DNA from: Chlorops oryzae | Taxonomy: Eukaryota > Arthropoda > Insecta > Diptera > Chloropidae | NCBI GenBank assembly: GCA_020466095.1 | Contig: CM035808.1 | Location: 8,773,012 to 8,837,011, forward strand | Direction of reading: 5' to 3' | Length of the DNA: 64,000 nucleotides | Shown here: piece by piece, positions 48,160 to 58,740 of the stretch | How the letters are laid out: each line of letters starts with the position of its first letter | How positions within the stretch are numbered: position 1 is the first letter of the stretch | Translations under genes and position numbers: made by a program | The notes under the pieces: model-generated | What the model was told of the DNA's origin: nothing | What the model saw: the letters and a program-made list of their open reading frames with translations, nothing else | Database searches by the model: none

Positions 48160-48621
48160 CTTAAGGCGAGTGGCAGCCGTGCTTCGAAATACATCGGACG
48201 CATTGTTCGCTAGAACAGAAATATTAAAACAAAAAAACAAAAAAAATTTTTACGTTAAAAGAAATTATTTCCAAAAGAATTTTAAACGCCCTCAGCCTTA
48301 TTGAAAGTAAGGGTAGGACCATTCTTAAAAATCCGCTTGAATGGGTTTTCCTCACGCTTTTGAAGGACGAATTAGTGCGAGCAACGTGTCGCCCAGAGCT
48401 ACTGGCTACGCCAGATTTCAATCTACATCCATCTTTGAACAAAAGGTAAATTTCGCTAAATGTTAGCCTCCTCCTACACTCTTAGAAGGATCATCCTCTA
48501 ATTCCGTCTGCCTTTCTACAGTAACCCTTGCGACACCCTCGTGGTGGAACAGTTGCTGATGCATCACCGTTCTCCTTCCCCGGCTACTGCGAATCTCTAT
48601 ACCATCTTTCGGTGCGATTAA
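48160..48621 (+). pseudogene. Unrecognised spliced coding fragment, copy A
   Basis: Upstream part reads VAAVLRNTSDALFARTEILK, then a frame change at an A-run (48231-48247). The next frame continues through KNPLEWVFLTLLKDELVRAT and LLATPDFNLHPSLNK to a donor (AAAAG/GTAAAT at 48446). A 76-bp intron ends CTACAG at 48521. The second exon reads NPCDTLVVEQLLMHHRSPS and stops at 48619. Splice phase joins cleanly, so this looks like the 3' end of a real gene. I do not recognise the family. Confidence 0.5.
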
Positions 48622-50168
48622 GAAGACCTATGCGTACTATGCACTGTAGCGTAACCTTTATTACAACTGACACCGTCATCGTATCCGAAAGGAATAAGTT
48701 TTGAGCAGGGCCCCAGGAAGTTGTTGCGATTACATATGATCGCGTAGTTGATTTTTTTATTTGAATTAAATATATTTAGTCGTAGCTTTAGTAATCGTCA
48801 GCTAAAGAATTCGCGTAGTCATCAGAAATACCTCCGATCCGCCGCTACAACGTAAACGACCACATCGATCGTTTCGTATTCGCCACGGACACCAGGCCTG
48901 TTGTCATCGTGGGATTTCGCCTCAACCTGAGTGAGTTTATATGAAAGGTATGTTATGATCAACTTATGTGTGTTGTTTAGAGTTGCGGCAAGTGAACCTT
49001 GATTTTAAGTTACGATTGGGTTTGCGATGTACCGCGGAATTTCACTCGCGACCGCCTGATTTTCAATATTTTTGTTTTCACTCGCTCGTTACCCTAGATT
49101 GATTTTACTACTACAAATTTAGTTGACTTGATTTTTTACTACTAGAAAAAGTGGTTAATGAAGAATAAATGCAGAAATTGCCTAAAAAGCAAAAAAAAAA
49201 AAAAAAAAAGGAAAAAATGAACGAAAATTAATTAAAAAATATCTTCAACACAGGGGTGATATTTTATAAAAAATTAGCAAAATAAATTATGAATCTCTGA
49301 TTAAGGGTTGATAGCAGAAACATAAATACAGCACTTCCTATTTTGTTTTAATGAATTTAATTATTGATGCTAAGGAGTATTTCAAAATGCTTGAATTAAA
49401 AATGCTTTTTGAAAAAGACAATTTTTAGTGAGTAGCTGTTAAATTGTTCTGTTTGAAATAAATTCTATTAACGATTTGTAGGAGTAAACTTCTAAGTGAT
49501 TTTCATATTGTCAAAAGAATAAAGGCGAAATTCCAGAATCGACGGAACATTTCAGGCGATAGAAATGTAGCTGCTTCCATTTAAATACATTTCAATACAT
49601 TGATTCAATGGAAGCGCACAAATGTTTTCATCTTTGCCGCGAATACCGCAACAACCGTCCTTTCCGTCCTTTTGGAGTTTCGCCTTAAATTTTAATTATA
49701 TTCATCACATTTTTCTTCATATCTTATAACAAAGAATAAGTCTTCAATTTATAGTTTTCGGTACATACAAGAATGTAAGTCCTAAAATATTGATCAAGAA
49801 AAATAAGTAAAAAATATAAAAGCATGCGTGCTGTCTCCACGAACAACGAAAACGAATAAAATAAATGTCAGAAATTTGTTCCCAGCCATCGATAAGTTCG
49901 ATAAACGAAAGAGAGCAAAGACGGATTGAGCGATACGTGAAACCAAAAAACGCTCAACTTTTCGATAACATATGTTATCGTTTTGTATTGAAAATAGAAT
50001 TGACTCAACTATTGACTAATGTAAAAGGCCTCATTTATTAATTGATGCCTTCTACACAACTCAATTGTATACCTCGATTCTCGTTTTCTAGGCGAGAATA
50101 AAAATAATCGGTCTGATTATGTATTCCGACGGATCGAATCCGTTCGGATTTTCACATTTTTATGAATG

Positions 50169-50690
50169 AAAAAGTTCTTTTTTTTAGAGTTTTTGGCACA
50201 AGTTAAATACCGTTTCGATTTCAGTCGGGAAGATTGTAAAGCTTTAATTATCATTACACCTGCCAAAATTCTGTCAGAAGATGATGTTTCAATTTCGCCG
50301 TTACTTAGAATTTCAGTTATTTAATTGAATGTGACCCTGATGTAATCGCAACTCAGTGGTCTCTTTTAAGGCTTTCCAATATTGATTTAAAAAATTGCAC
50401 CAGCTTGGAAACGTTTTGGGAAAAAGTAAGATTATTTAAAAATGGATTCGGTGAAATTGCTTTTAACGAACTAGTTAAATTTGTTAATGACCAAATGTGC
50501 TTACCCCACAGTTCTGCAGCTGCAGAAAGAAAGTTTTTCGATCTTTCTTAAATAAAAACGAAACTAAGAAATAAGTTAGAATACGCCTCACTTAATAATA
50601 TTATGCTGTCAAAAGAGCTGTGTAAAACTAATAATGATTCTCATAACGTTTGGTCACCTAAAGACTGTTTTTTTTAGTATTATAATTTAA
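50169..50690 (+). pseudogene. hAT-like transposase fragment, copy B
   Basis: Same as 47480-47986, with an additional one-base deletion (TTACTTAGAAT against TTACTTGAGAAT) near 50306 that breaks the frame. Confidence 0.65.
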
Positions 50691-50859
50691 AAAATATTTT
50701 TTGCACAAAAAGCATTGTACCTTTTTATTTTGGTTTTTTGGCTGAATACTGTTTTTGTTATTACTTTTTTGTATAATAAATATGCGAAGCTAAAATATTT
50801 TTTTGGTACATTTTTTTCGGTTTTGGTACATTTTTTGGATTGGTCTGGTACAAAAATAC

Positions 50860-51322
50860 TTAAGGCGAGTGGCAGCCGTGCTTCGAAATACATCGGACGC
50901 ATTGTTCGCTAGAACAGAAATATTAAAACAAAAAAAAAAAAAAAATTTTTACGTTAAAAGAAATTATTTCCAAAAGAATTTTAAACGCCCTCAGCCTTAT
51001 TGAAAGTAAGGGTAGGACCATTCTTAAAAATCCGCTTGAATGGGTTTTCCTCACGCTTTTGAAGGACGAATTAGTGCGAGCAACGTGTCGCCCAGAGCTA
51101 CTGGCTACGCCAGATTTCAATCTACATCCATCTTTGAACAAAAGGTAAATTTCGCTAAATGTTAGCCTCCTCCTACACTCTTAGAAGGATCATCCTCTAA
51201 TTCCGTCTGCCTTTCTACAGTAACCCTTGCGACACCCTCGTGGTGGAACAGTTGCTGATGCATCAACCGTTCTCCTTCCCCGGCTACTGCGAATCTCTAT
51301 ACCATCTTTCGGTGCGATTAAG
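50860..51322 (+). pseudogene. Unrecognised spliced coding fragment, copy B
   Basis: Same as 48160-48621. An extra A in GCATCAACCG (about 51265) shifts the second exon. Confidence 0.5.
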
Positions 51323-51817
51323 AAGACCTATGCGTACTATGCACTGTAGCGTAACCTTTATTACAACTGACACCGTCATCGTATCCGAAAGGAATAAGTT
51401 TTGAGCAGGGCCCCAGGAAGTTGTTGCGATTACATATGATCGCGTAGTTGATTTTTTTATTTGAATTAAATATATTTAGTCGTAGCTTTAGTAATCGTCA
51501 GCTAAAGAATTCGCGTAGTCATCAGAAATACCTCCGATCCGCCGCTACAACGTAAACGACCACATCGATCATTTCGTATTCGCCACGGACACCAGGCCTG
51601 TTGTCATCGTGGGATTTCGCCTCAACCTGAGTGAGTTTATATGAAAGGTATGTTATGATCAACTTATGTGTGTTGTTTAGAGTTGCGGCAAGTGAACCTT
51701 GATTTTAAGTTACGATTGGGTTTGCGATGTACCGCGGAATTTCACTCGCGACCGCCTGATTTTCAATATTTTTGTTTTCACTCGCTCGGTTACCCTAGAT
51801 TGATTTTACTACTACAA

Positions 51818-51927
51818 GAATTGTCCAGTTGACACTAATGAGTTTTCTTTACCTGACTAGAAATAAAGCTGGCTTTGAATAGAAATGAATTAAAATGCCA
51901 AGAAAATTGCGCTAAAACCAAAAGCAA

Positions 51928-51969
<42 letters not shown>

Positions 51970-52324
51970 ACTGAAACGAAAACATTAACGTTGAAAGAAA
52001 ATTAAATAACTACACGAGCATTTATTTACCATATACACATAAACGAGGAATCAGAAAAAAAGAAGAATAATTATGAATTAAATGTAATATGAATTGAAAC
52101 CGTCCTCTTTAGATATAGCTATCTGCTCCGGTATTTGTCACGATATTCTCATGTTATCCAGATAAATGAATTCTTATTTCTGTATAATATTTCGATTCAA
52201 AATCGCCATCGAGAGTAAATTATTGGGCGAGCACTAACGTTATAGGAAATCATTTAGAATTTTAGACTTAAGATGCTTTGGTTTGTTTGAAATATAAATT
52301 GTTTGTGAATATGAATTCGTGAAT
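51818..52324. other. AT-rich DNA with A-run
   Basis: Contains a long A-run near 51930-51958 and resembles 3' untranslated DNA. No gene recognised. Confidence 0.35.
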
Positions 52325-52734
52325 TGCATTTGATGTTCGCTGACGAGGGGACAATGAAGTCGTAGACGCGTAACGCCGCAGTAGCGGTAGGGACTAAAGC
52401 AAAGTCTATTCTTTAGTATCGGTAGGGTGGGTACAGAATCGGATAGCTGCCCAACATCTAAAGCTATCCCATTTGGTGACGTGAGTAGCGAATAAGTCGC
52501 CCTCCAATCCTTCTCTTTCTAATCTCTGAGTGCTTCTATTCTTATCTTTACCTATCTAAACCCAGTGTTCTGCACCTTTCTTTTTTTGATTTATGCCAAT
52601 GCTGTTCTCTTGTTTGGGGTCCAACCCATCCCAGTTTCCCTGAGCTAAGCCGAAGCATAGCTAGGCGTGCAGAGCCGACCTCGACAGGAGAATCGTGGTT
52701 TCGGAAGTTCAGAATCCACGAGCGCGTTCGCTAC
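52325..52734. other. GC-richer block of unknown nature
   Basis: Distinctly richer in G+C than its flanks, with no long frame. Possibly the untranslated end of a retroelement. Nothing diagnostic was recognised. Confidence 0.3.
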
Positions 52735-53470
52735 AAGTTGACTTATTTTGTTGCATGCTTCGACTTCAAAGTCGAGCGGACTTGATTTTCGGACTTCATA
52801 GTCGGTTTGACTTTAAAGTCGAAATAGGTCAGATAGCTAAATATATATAAATGGGTCGAAATTACCTATTAGCGCTAAAATAGGTAATAAATGACCTAAT
52901 AGGGCTATTTCAGGTCGAAAAGCGCTAATAGGGCATTTAAGATCAGAAATTATTATGACTTTAAAGCCTATACTGAGATATGAAGTAAGTAAAGCGCCCA
53001 TAAGAAATACGTGCAAAAAAAATTGAAAAGTACTTCGAAGTAAATACTTTACTTTCGCTTATACTGAGATGTCAAGTAACCAAGTGCGTAGGGTTGCATG
53101 CGACTTTCCTGGTTTTCTCCGCCATAGAAATGAACATGTCCATTTTTTATGCGAAGTATATGCCAGGACAGCTGATTGCGGCACATTTTTCAAAGTTAAT
53201 CATGACACCGACTTCGAAGTTGATAAATTGTTGGCATACTTTGAAGAATTCAAGGAGCGTGAATATAGTTGTCTCTCTCACACTTTACGACAATGTAGCG
53301 GATTGGCTCCTAATGTGCAAGTAGTTACTGCATATCTCAGTATAGGCTCTTAAAGTCGAAAATACCTAATTAGGGAATTTCGACTTATAGGTCGAGGCAT
53401 CAAAGTCGATTTTACCTATTTGGTCAGAAAAATAGGTAATTTCGACTTTGTGGTCGAATTTTATGCTTCG
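52735..53470. repeat. GTCGA/TAGGT-rich repeat, right copy
   Basis: Words such as GACTTTAAAGTCGAAATAGG and TCGACTTATAGGTCGA recur. A segment in the middle (about 52975-53350) is related to 39795-40200. The frame at 53069-53353 is not convincing as a gene. Confidence 0.6.
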
Positions 53471-53688
53471 CCATCTTTGTTCGCACTACAGCTTCGTTTC
53501 AGCACTAAGCAAAAAACATATGTATAGAAGTCTCACGTAGAACAAAAAATTGGCTGAAAGTTACGCTGGGTTCTAGCACCCCAAAAAGCAATTCAAGCGT
53601 TCGGAAGCATTCGGCTTTTGCTTTTGCGTTTGCAAATTGGTTTTGCTTCACATATCAAAGTCAAGTCAGTATGAATCAAGTATTACAG

Positions 53689-54382
53689 CATATATAACTA
53701 TATATGTCACTCAGGAGCCGTTTCTATTTTGGCTCTTTTCAACACGGTCTTGGGTACCCACCACGGTCTTGGGTACCCACCAAAATGAGCATTTTTCACT
53801 TTCACTCACCAAAAGTATTTCTCTCTCGCTCTTTTTCTGCCTGCCGAGCAGTGCTCGGACTTGAACATTTTTAAAAGTGGTCGATTTTTAAATAAGAAGT
53901 GGTAGATTTATATAAAAAGTGGTAGATTTAAAATTGTTTAAAATAGTAACACAATATATCACATCTGATCATGTAGAAAATTGAGAAACTTACAAGTTTT
54001 TAGGTTTTTCTCTTATTATAAAAAAAATTGTCAATATTTATTAGATGTCGTTAAGCGCCAATGCTGCCATTCTTGACAACATTATTGACAATAGGAAGTT
54101 GCCAACATGTTTTTCAATAATACATAACACTGAACTACATTTTTTATGCTCTTAATTGTTCGAAATGATCATTAAATAAATTAAACAAATGCATAAATAA
54201 GTTTAAAAAAAAAGGTGGTAGATTTGGACCTAGCGTGGTAGAAGTGGTAGAAAGCAAAAAAAGGGTTAGATCTACCACTAAAGTGGTAGAAGTCCGAGCA
54301 CTGCTGCCGAGTAGCATCTCTTTCTAACTGGCGCGATACGTCCCGCGCAATATCTATGAGAGTGACATATATGGTTATATGT
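53689..54382. mobile_element. MITE family F with nested hAT MITE
   Basis: CATATATAACTATATATGTC at the left and the complement near 54361-54381. It holds a 20-bp tandem repeat (ACGGTCTTGGGTACCCACC) and the hAT MITE at 53849-54303. A partial copy in opposite orientation is at 39599. Confidence 0.75.
53849..54303. mobile_element. hAT-type MITE, family D
   Basis: CAGTGCTCGGACTT at the left and AAGTCCGAGCACTG at the right, 455 bp. A perfect 8-bp duplication CTGCCGAG flanks it (53841-53848 and 54304-54311). The interior repeats GTGGTAGA. Confidence 0.92.
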
Positions 54383-54741
54383 GGTTCGGACTGTAGCTGC
54401 GTGAGTGAGTGTGCGTAAGTGAGCATGCTTAGGTTTGTGCGCACTTCTCTATTGGAAATTTCAAGCCACAAATATGCTAAATCGCTGTCGATTTTTATTA
54501 TATCATACATGAGAGAAAAGATGCGTACAAATCGACCGAACTACTTAATGTTCTGTAGGGAGTTGCCATGAAGAAAGCAACAACAAAACGAATAGAAGTT
54601 TTCGGTAGTGGTCGACTATTTGTAATCATTGGCGGTACGAATTTTTTATATTCTCACGAATATATGAATACTTAAATTTTTGTGTTTTTTTTTATATATA
54701 TATGTCGAATTCTCCATAATGGATCCATATAATATCTTTTC

Positions 54742-54758
54742 TCTTCTTCTCTTTTCAG
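54742..54758 (+). promoter_or_regulatory. Possible 3' splice site before the viral ORF
   Basis: TCTTCTTCTCTTTTCAG, a strong polypyrimidine tract and AG, 39 bp upstream of the capsid-like ATG. Candidate donors (GTAGTG at about 54606, GTACGA at about 54634) lie upstream. It may be chance. Confidence 0.4.
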
Positions 54759-54797
54759 ACTGAGAACATTAAGAACACGTAAATAAAAGAATTAACA

Positions 54798-57700
54798 ATG
54801 GCCGCACAACCGGGAGCGGTTATTGGAGTAACTCCAGAAAACGACTCAACTACAGATTCAAGTACATCAAATGCAGAAGAAACCAAAAAAGACAACGTTT
54901 ATATAAAAGAGTGGTTAAACTCGCCTCCGTCAGTCGTAGGAAGCCGTCACTATTCTTTGAAAGACTACCCTGCGGGAAAAGATTTAATTAGGAAAATCGG
55001 GGTAAATACCACCCAATATACTACTTTTTCGTCTGCCACGTCTTCGTATGTCGCACTATGGGAAACGCAGAAACCGGTAGAAGATATCATTCCCCAACAG
55101 AGCACAACAAGTCCACAACAGCCAATTGGGCCAGATAGTGTATGTGTACCCACTGAAGAACAGCTCGCCAATGCTCCACCCCTTGTCCAGAGAGGGTATA
55201 AAGACGGTGTATACCTTTTCACGCGTTACGAAGGTTTCCTCACGGTACAGCAGCATTACGCAAAATTATTAAAGTTCCAAAGCCAAGGCCCTGTTATCGG
55301 GGTAAATTTAAACTGTGTGGTGTCCGCACTCCCCCGTGTCTCGGAACTAGACCCAAGTACATCAAGTTCTTCCACCGCAGACGGTGAACATCCACAAATG
55401 AATTCCCCGTCACATCAAGAGACAGAACCATCAGCCAATAATTCTCAGGCTGAACTTGAAGAAGAGCTTCGGCCATTAACAGCTAAAAGCGTGATTGACT
55501 ATGTCCCCGTAAGAGTGGTGTCTACCGCCCTTGTGCCAGAAACTGACGAGCAATTGGGAGCTCACAGGTCCCAGGTTTATACTATAGTGGCTGAGACCCT
55601 ATCTGAAAATACGCCCTCATTCGTTCGATCGTCGATCAAAAACACCCTCTTGAGAGATCCTTCTACCGGGTACGTCTTGACTAAAGGGCTGGACAAAGAT
55701 ACTTCCACCGTATTCGATGTCGCCCCAATGATTAGAAATCTCTTACTTATCCATTCCATTTCTGGTCAATCGAGTTCAATTGATCCTACGACTGCACAAT
55801 TTATGCGAAACGCATCTCTACAGTCAGGGTATGTCAATATAGCACGCATTCCGTATATCCCGGGAACTTACACTATACTGGCGACTCCACTCGACATGTT
55901 CCTGGCTGTAACTCAAGGGAATAGACTAAATGTAATGCTCGAACCCCCCTTCAGTGCTGAGCGTCTGGACGTCGATTGGGTGGCTTTACCCATTTCGAAT
56001 GCTATACTAGCAAGCTGCTACGTTCGTGAATATATCGCCAGCTACTTTGATTCAGGATTAACGTATGGCACCGCATCATATACCCAACATTATAAACTGT
56101 CTGGGTCAGAGAACCTGAGTGGGAAAAGTATAAATATTCCGGCGTCCACCACGGTATATGTAGCAGGGCCCAAGCATATTATGTTGGTGTTGACAGAGAT
56201 GGCCGCCTTTGGATGCCCAAGGTCCACAAGAGCATTCGGGGTCGATATACCTATCTTTAACGGCGCCCACCGAGTAATCCCCGTAGACTTTGGCGCAGTG
56301 TGGGTTGATTATTACACTCCAGCACGCCTCCCAGACATTTTACTAAATCTTGCCTTGTCCTGGGAAATAATGAGAAAGGAGGTTACTGTTGAGGGTACTG
56401 CTTCCCGCGCGCTGGGACGAGCGTCGGAGATGATATTGGCGAACAGACCTGGACTGTACGTCCACCCAAATAGCAGACAGAAGGGCTATAACTGCAGCAC
56501 CCCGCTGTCTGGGGCGTACCATCTAACTGTGAACTCCCATGATGATGTTATCCCCCTCACTAGCAACAGTCGTTATCTTTGTCTGACTAAGAACCACTTC
56601 TCACAGAACGGGGTCAATGATATAAAAAATCTGATGTACGGGTACAACGCGGCTTCCTTGTCTCCTAGCCATCTACCTCCGTCTGGTTTGGCAAAACTGA
56701 GTTTTGATATTAACGGTAATCCAGTGATATTAGACAGATTCCCATCCCTGTTAAACACAACAGTCATGTATTACGTCGGTACAACAAGCTCAATGGTTCG
56801 AGTAGCCACCATGGCCGGATTAATAGAACGAGGAAACCTAGAGTATGTGTTCCATAGTGCAGCGGCTATTGCGTCCTGGTTGCACATGGCTGCTGTGGCC
56901 ACATCGCTGAATTATTCGACATACTTACATAATAACGACGTTCCGACCCGAGATTGGGCGGGGTATAATCCGTCGATATCACGGCGAGGTGAGTTGGTCG
57001 AGGCAAAATACGAGTTAGTTGGGAGGTTTTACGGCCACATTGCTGCACACGACATGCATGAGCGATGGGCAAACTGGGATATGTCCTGGATTCCAACTTT
57101 TTATTACGGACTCTACCCCTATGACACTCAAGAATGGTATTCAAATAGCCCAGTTCCTTTTTATGCTACGCTCCAATGGCTAGAGAAACTACAGCTGTCA
57201 AGCTCTCCTAATAAAATCATGCCTTCAACAATAACTCTCGCTTACAATGAACCAATTGAGTGTATTGCTCTCAACATGGACGTGGTTAAGGTCAAAGCTT
57301 ATATATGTACTACCAACGATGCAGAGATATATCTTCCACAACTTCTTGATATAACACCGGGACTTGATCTGCCTACGCGTTACAAGGGAACCTGGATTGA
57401 ACAGTATCAGTTTCTATCAATGCACTCAACTGGCAAATTGCCTGCAGACCGTCGACTATTGTGCAGTACGACTCCCACTGAATCTGTCCAAGTGCTGAGG
57501 AATATCCAAACGTTTAGACGTATGATATATCTTTTAGATAGTGACGCATCCCGTTCGTCGTGGGAATACACCAGATTCCAGATATCTCGTATCGACTATC
57601 CCGACCCTCCTGCAAGTAAACCAAAGGTTGCAGCACCTCTGAAGAGAACTGGAGGGGACAAGCCATCGGCTACAAAGAAGTCAAAGTCATCAGAGACTAC

Positions 57701-57863
57701 ACCCGACGACAAACCAGCTGAACGTCAATCGGCTGACTCAAAAAACTCAGCGGGCGCGGTCGCCGTGGGAGGAGGAGCGGAAAAAGCGACACTCAATACG
57801 ACGACGCAAGAAACACAGGGAGCACCGTCCAAAGCGGTGGCCCCACCAACATCAACTGCATAA
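54798..57863 (+). CDS. Endogenous totivirus-like capsid (Gag-like) ORF
   Basis: Uninterrupted ORF of 1021 codons, far longer than any other frame here and richer in G+C than the surrounding DNA. It precedes an overlapping RdRp frame, the gene order of totivirus-like dsRNA viruses, whose first ORF is the coat protein. The last 90 residues or so are low-complexity (Pro, Ser, Thr, Ala, Lys), consistent with a disordered tail. Identification as capsid is by position and size; I recognise no signature motif. Host-type MITEs lie contiguously upstream, so this is an integrated non-retroviral element (EVE) unless misassembled. No stop or frameshift is visible, which implies recent insertion or selection for the ORF. 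Confidence 0.8.
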   Translation: MAAQPGAVIGVTPENDSTTDSSTSNAEETKKDNVYIKEWLNSPPSVVGSRHYSLKDYPAGKDLIRKIGVNTTQYTTFSSATSSYVALWETQKPVEDIIPQQSTTSPQQPIGPDSVCVPTEEQLANAPPLVQRGYKDGVYLFTRYEGFLTVQQHYAKLLKFQSQGPVIGVNLNCVVSALPRVSELDPSTSSSSTADGEHPQMNSPSHQETEPSANNSQAELEEELRPLTAKSVIDYVPVRVVSTALVPETDEQLGAHRSQVYTIVAETLSENTPSFVRSSIKNTLLRDPSTGYVLTKGLDKDTSTVFDVAPMIRNLLLIHSISGQSSSIDPTTAQFMRNASLQSGYVNIARIPYIPGTYTILATPLDMFLAVTQGNRLNVMLEPPFSAERLDVDWVALPISNAILASCYVREYIASYFDSGLTYGTASYTQHYKLSGSENLSGKSINIPASTTVYVAGPKHIMLVLTEMAAFGCPRSTRAFGVDIPIFNGAHRVIPVDFGAVWVDYYTPARLPDILLNLALSWEIMRKEVTVEGTASRALGRASEMILANRPGLYVHPNSRQKGYNCSTPLSGAYHLTVNSHDDVIPLTSNSRYLCLTKNHFSQNGVNDIKNLMYGYNAASLSPSHLPPSGLAKLSFDINGNPVILDRFPSLLNTTVMYYVGTTSSMVRVATMAGLIERGNLEYVFHSAAAIASWLHMAAVATSLNYSTYLHNNDVPTRDWAGYNPSISRRGELVEAKYELVGRFYGHIAAHDMHERWANWDMSWIPTFYYGLYPYDTQEWYSNSPVPFYATLQWLEKLQLSSSPNKIMPSTITLAYNEPIECIALNMDVVKVKAYICTTNDAEIYLPQLLDITPGLDLPTRYKGTWIEQYQFLSMHSTGKLPADRRLLCSTTPTESVQVLRNIQTFRRMIYLLDSDASRSSWEYTRFQISRIDYPDPPASKPKVAAPLKRTGGDKPSATKKSKSSETTPDDKPAERQSADSKNSAGAVAVGGGAEKATLNTTTQETQGAPSKAVAPPTSTA
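57740..57746 (+). promoter_or_regulatory. Candidate -1 ribosomal frameshift site
   Basis: AAAAAAC, positioned in the capsid frame as A-AAA-AAC. It is followed about 5 nt later by a GC-rich hairpin candidate (GGCG-CGGT-CGCC). The -1 frame is open from here to 58279. Totivirus-type elements use this arrangement to make a capsid-polymerase fusion. Confidence 0.6.
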
Positions 57864-58640
57864 ACGACTGTCAAGGCCAGTACTGTGGAGTGTGGGTTCC
57901 TCAGTCTGGAACAGAGGGATACTCGGGCCACGGCAAAAGATACCGTGTCCCTTTATCCTTAGGTCGTCTTCCTGGCCCCATTAATGCACGACCCTATCAC
58001 CTGCACCTGTCGGTCCACAGCCCCTCTGCAACTACGGGCAGCGGCACCCTGTGGGGCACCCGACCCCGCGGTGTTGAAGGTTTAAGACGTTTTTGGGGAC
58101 AGGTTCCTCGATTCTGGCCTGTACCGGCTGATCTAGACTGTTCTTGGCCCACATTTTTACATTACAGGTCTATCATTGCTTGTGGACACCCACAGGTAGC
58201 TAACGAGCTATTAAAGTATCTCACGCAAATACAGACATTATCAATTAAGGAGAAAATACAGTACAGACTGAACATTTAGACGACTATTATTAGACGACTA
58301 TTATCGTCATCATCTACGTAGTTTAAGTTCATATGCCTATAAGAGGATATTCGGCGGTGATCCGACTCAAAACGGACCAGCGTACATGCTACTCACTCAT
58401 TTGCACTCCTTGAACGGGAAAGCCCCTTATACCGACGACAAAATCTACAGAGAAGTCACAGACTGGGTATCGGATAAAATTAACGGCCGTGAGAAGGCTA
58501 TAGACATGGATGCTTTCCACAAGACACTAAATAGCGTATTCGCTAAATGGGAGTGTTACCCCGAAGACCAAGTGTTAAGCTTCAACGATTACTGCAATGA
58601 CCCCATGCGATGGGGAACGCCAGGCGGGGCTCCTCCTGTA

Positions 58641-58740
58641 NNNNNNNNNNNNNNNNNNNNNNNNNNNNNNNNNNNNNNNNNNNNNNNNNNNNNNNNNNNN
58701 NNNNNNNNNNNNNNNNNNNNNNNNNNNNNNNNNNNNNNNN
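58641..58740. other. 100-N assembly gap
   Basis: Exactly 100 Ns, the conventional placeholder for a gap of unknown size, inside the RdRp region. Frame relations across it are not informative. Confidence 1.

Larger units (their letters stand above)
46530..49116 (+). repeat. 2.6-kb duplication II, copy A
   Basis: Matches 49252-51817, with a 135-bp spacer between the copies. Differences are dominated by single-base deletions in copy B. Confidence 0.93.
49252..51817 (+). repeat. 2.57-kb duplication II, copy B
   Basis: Second copy of 46530-49116. It carries many one-base losses relative to copy A. Confidence 0.93.

Noticed and set aside
53069..53353. 94-codon frame MSSNQVRRV...
   Set aside because: Lies wholly within a repeated, inverted-repeat-related segment shared with about 40 kb; no family or splice support.
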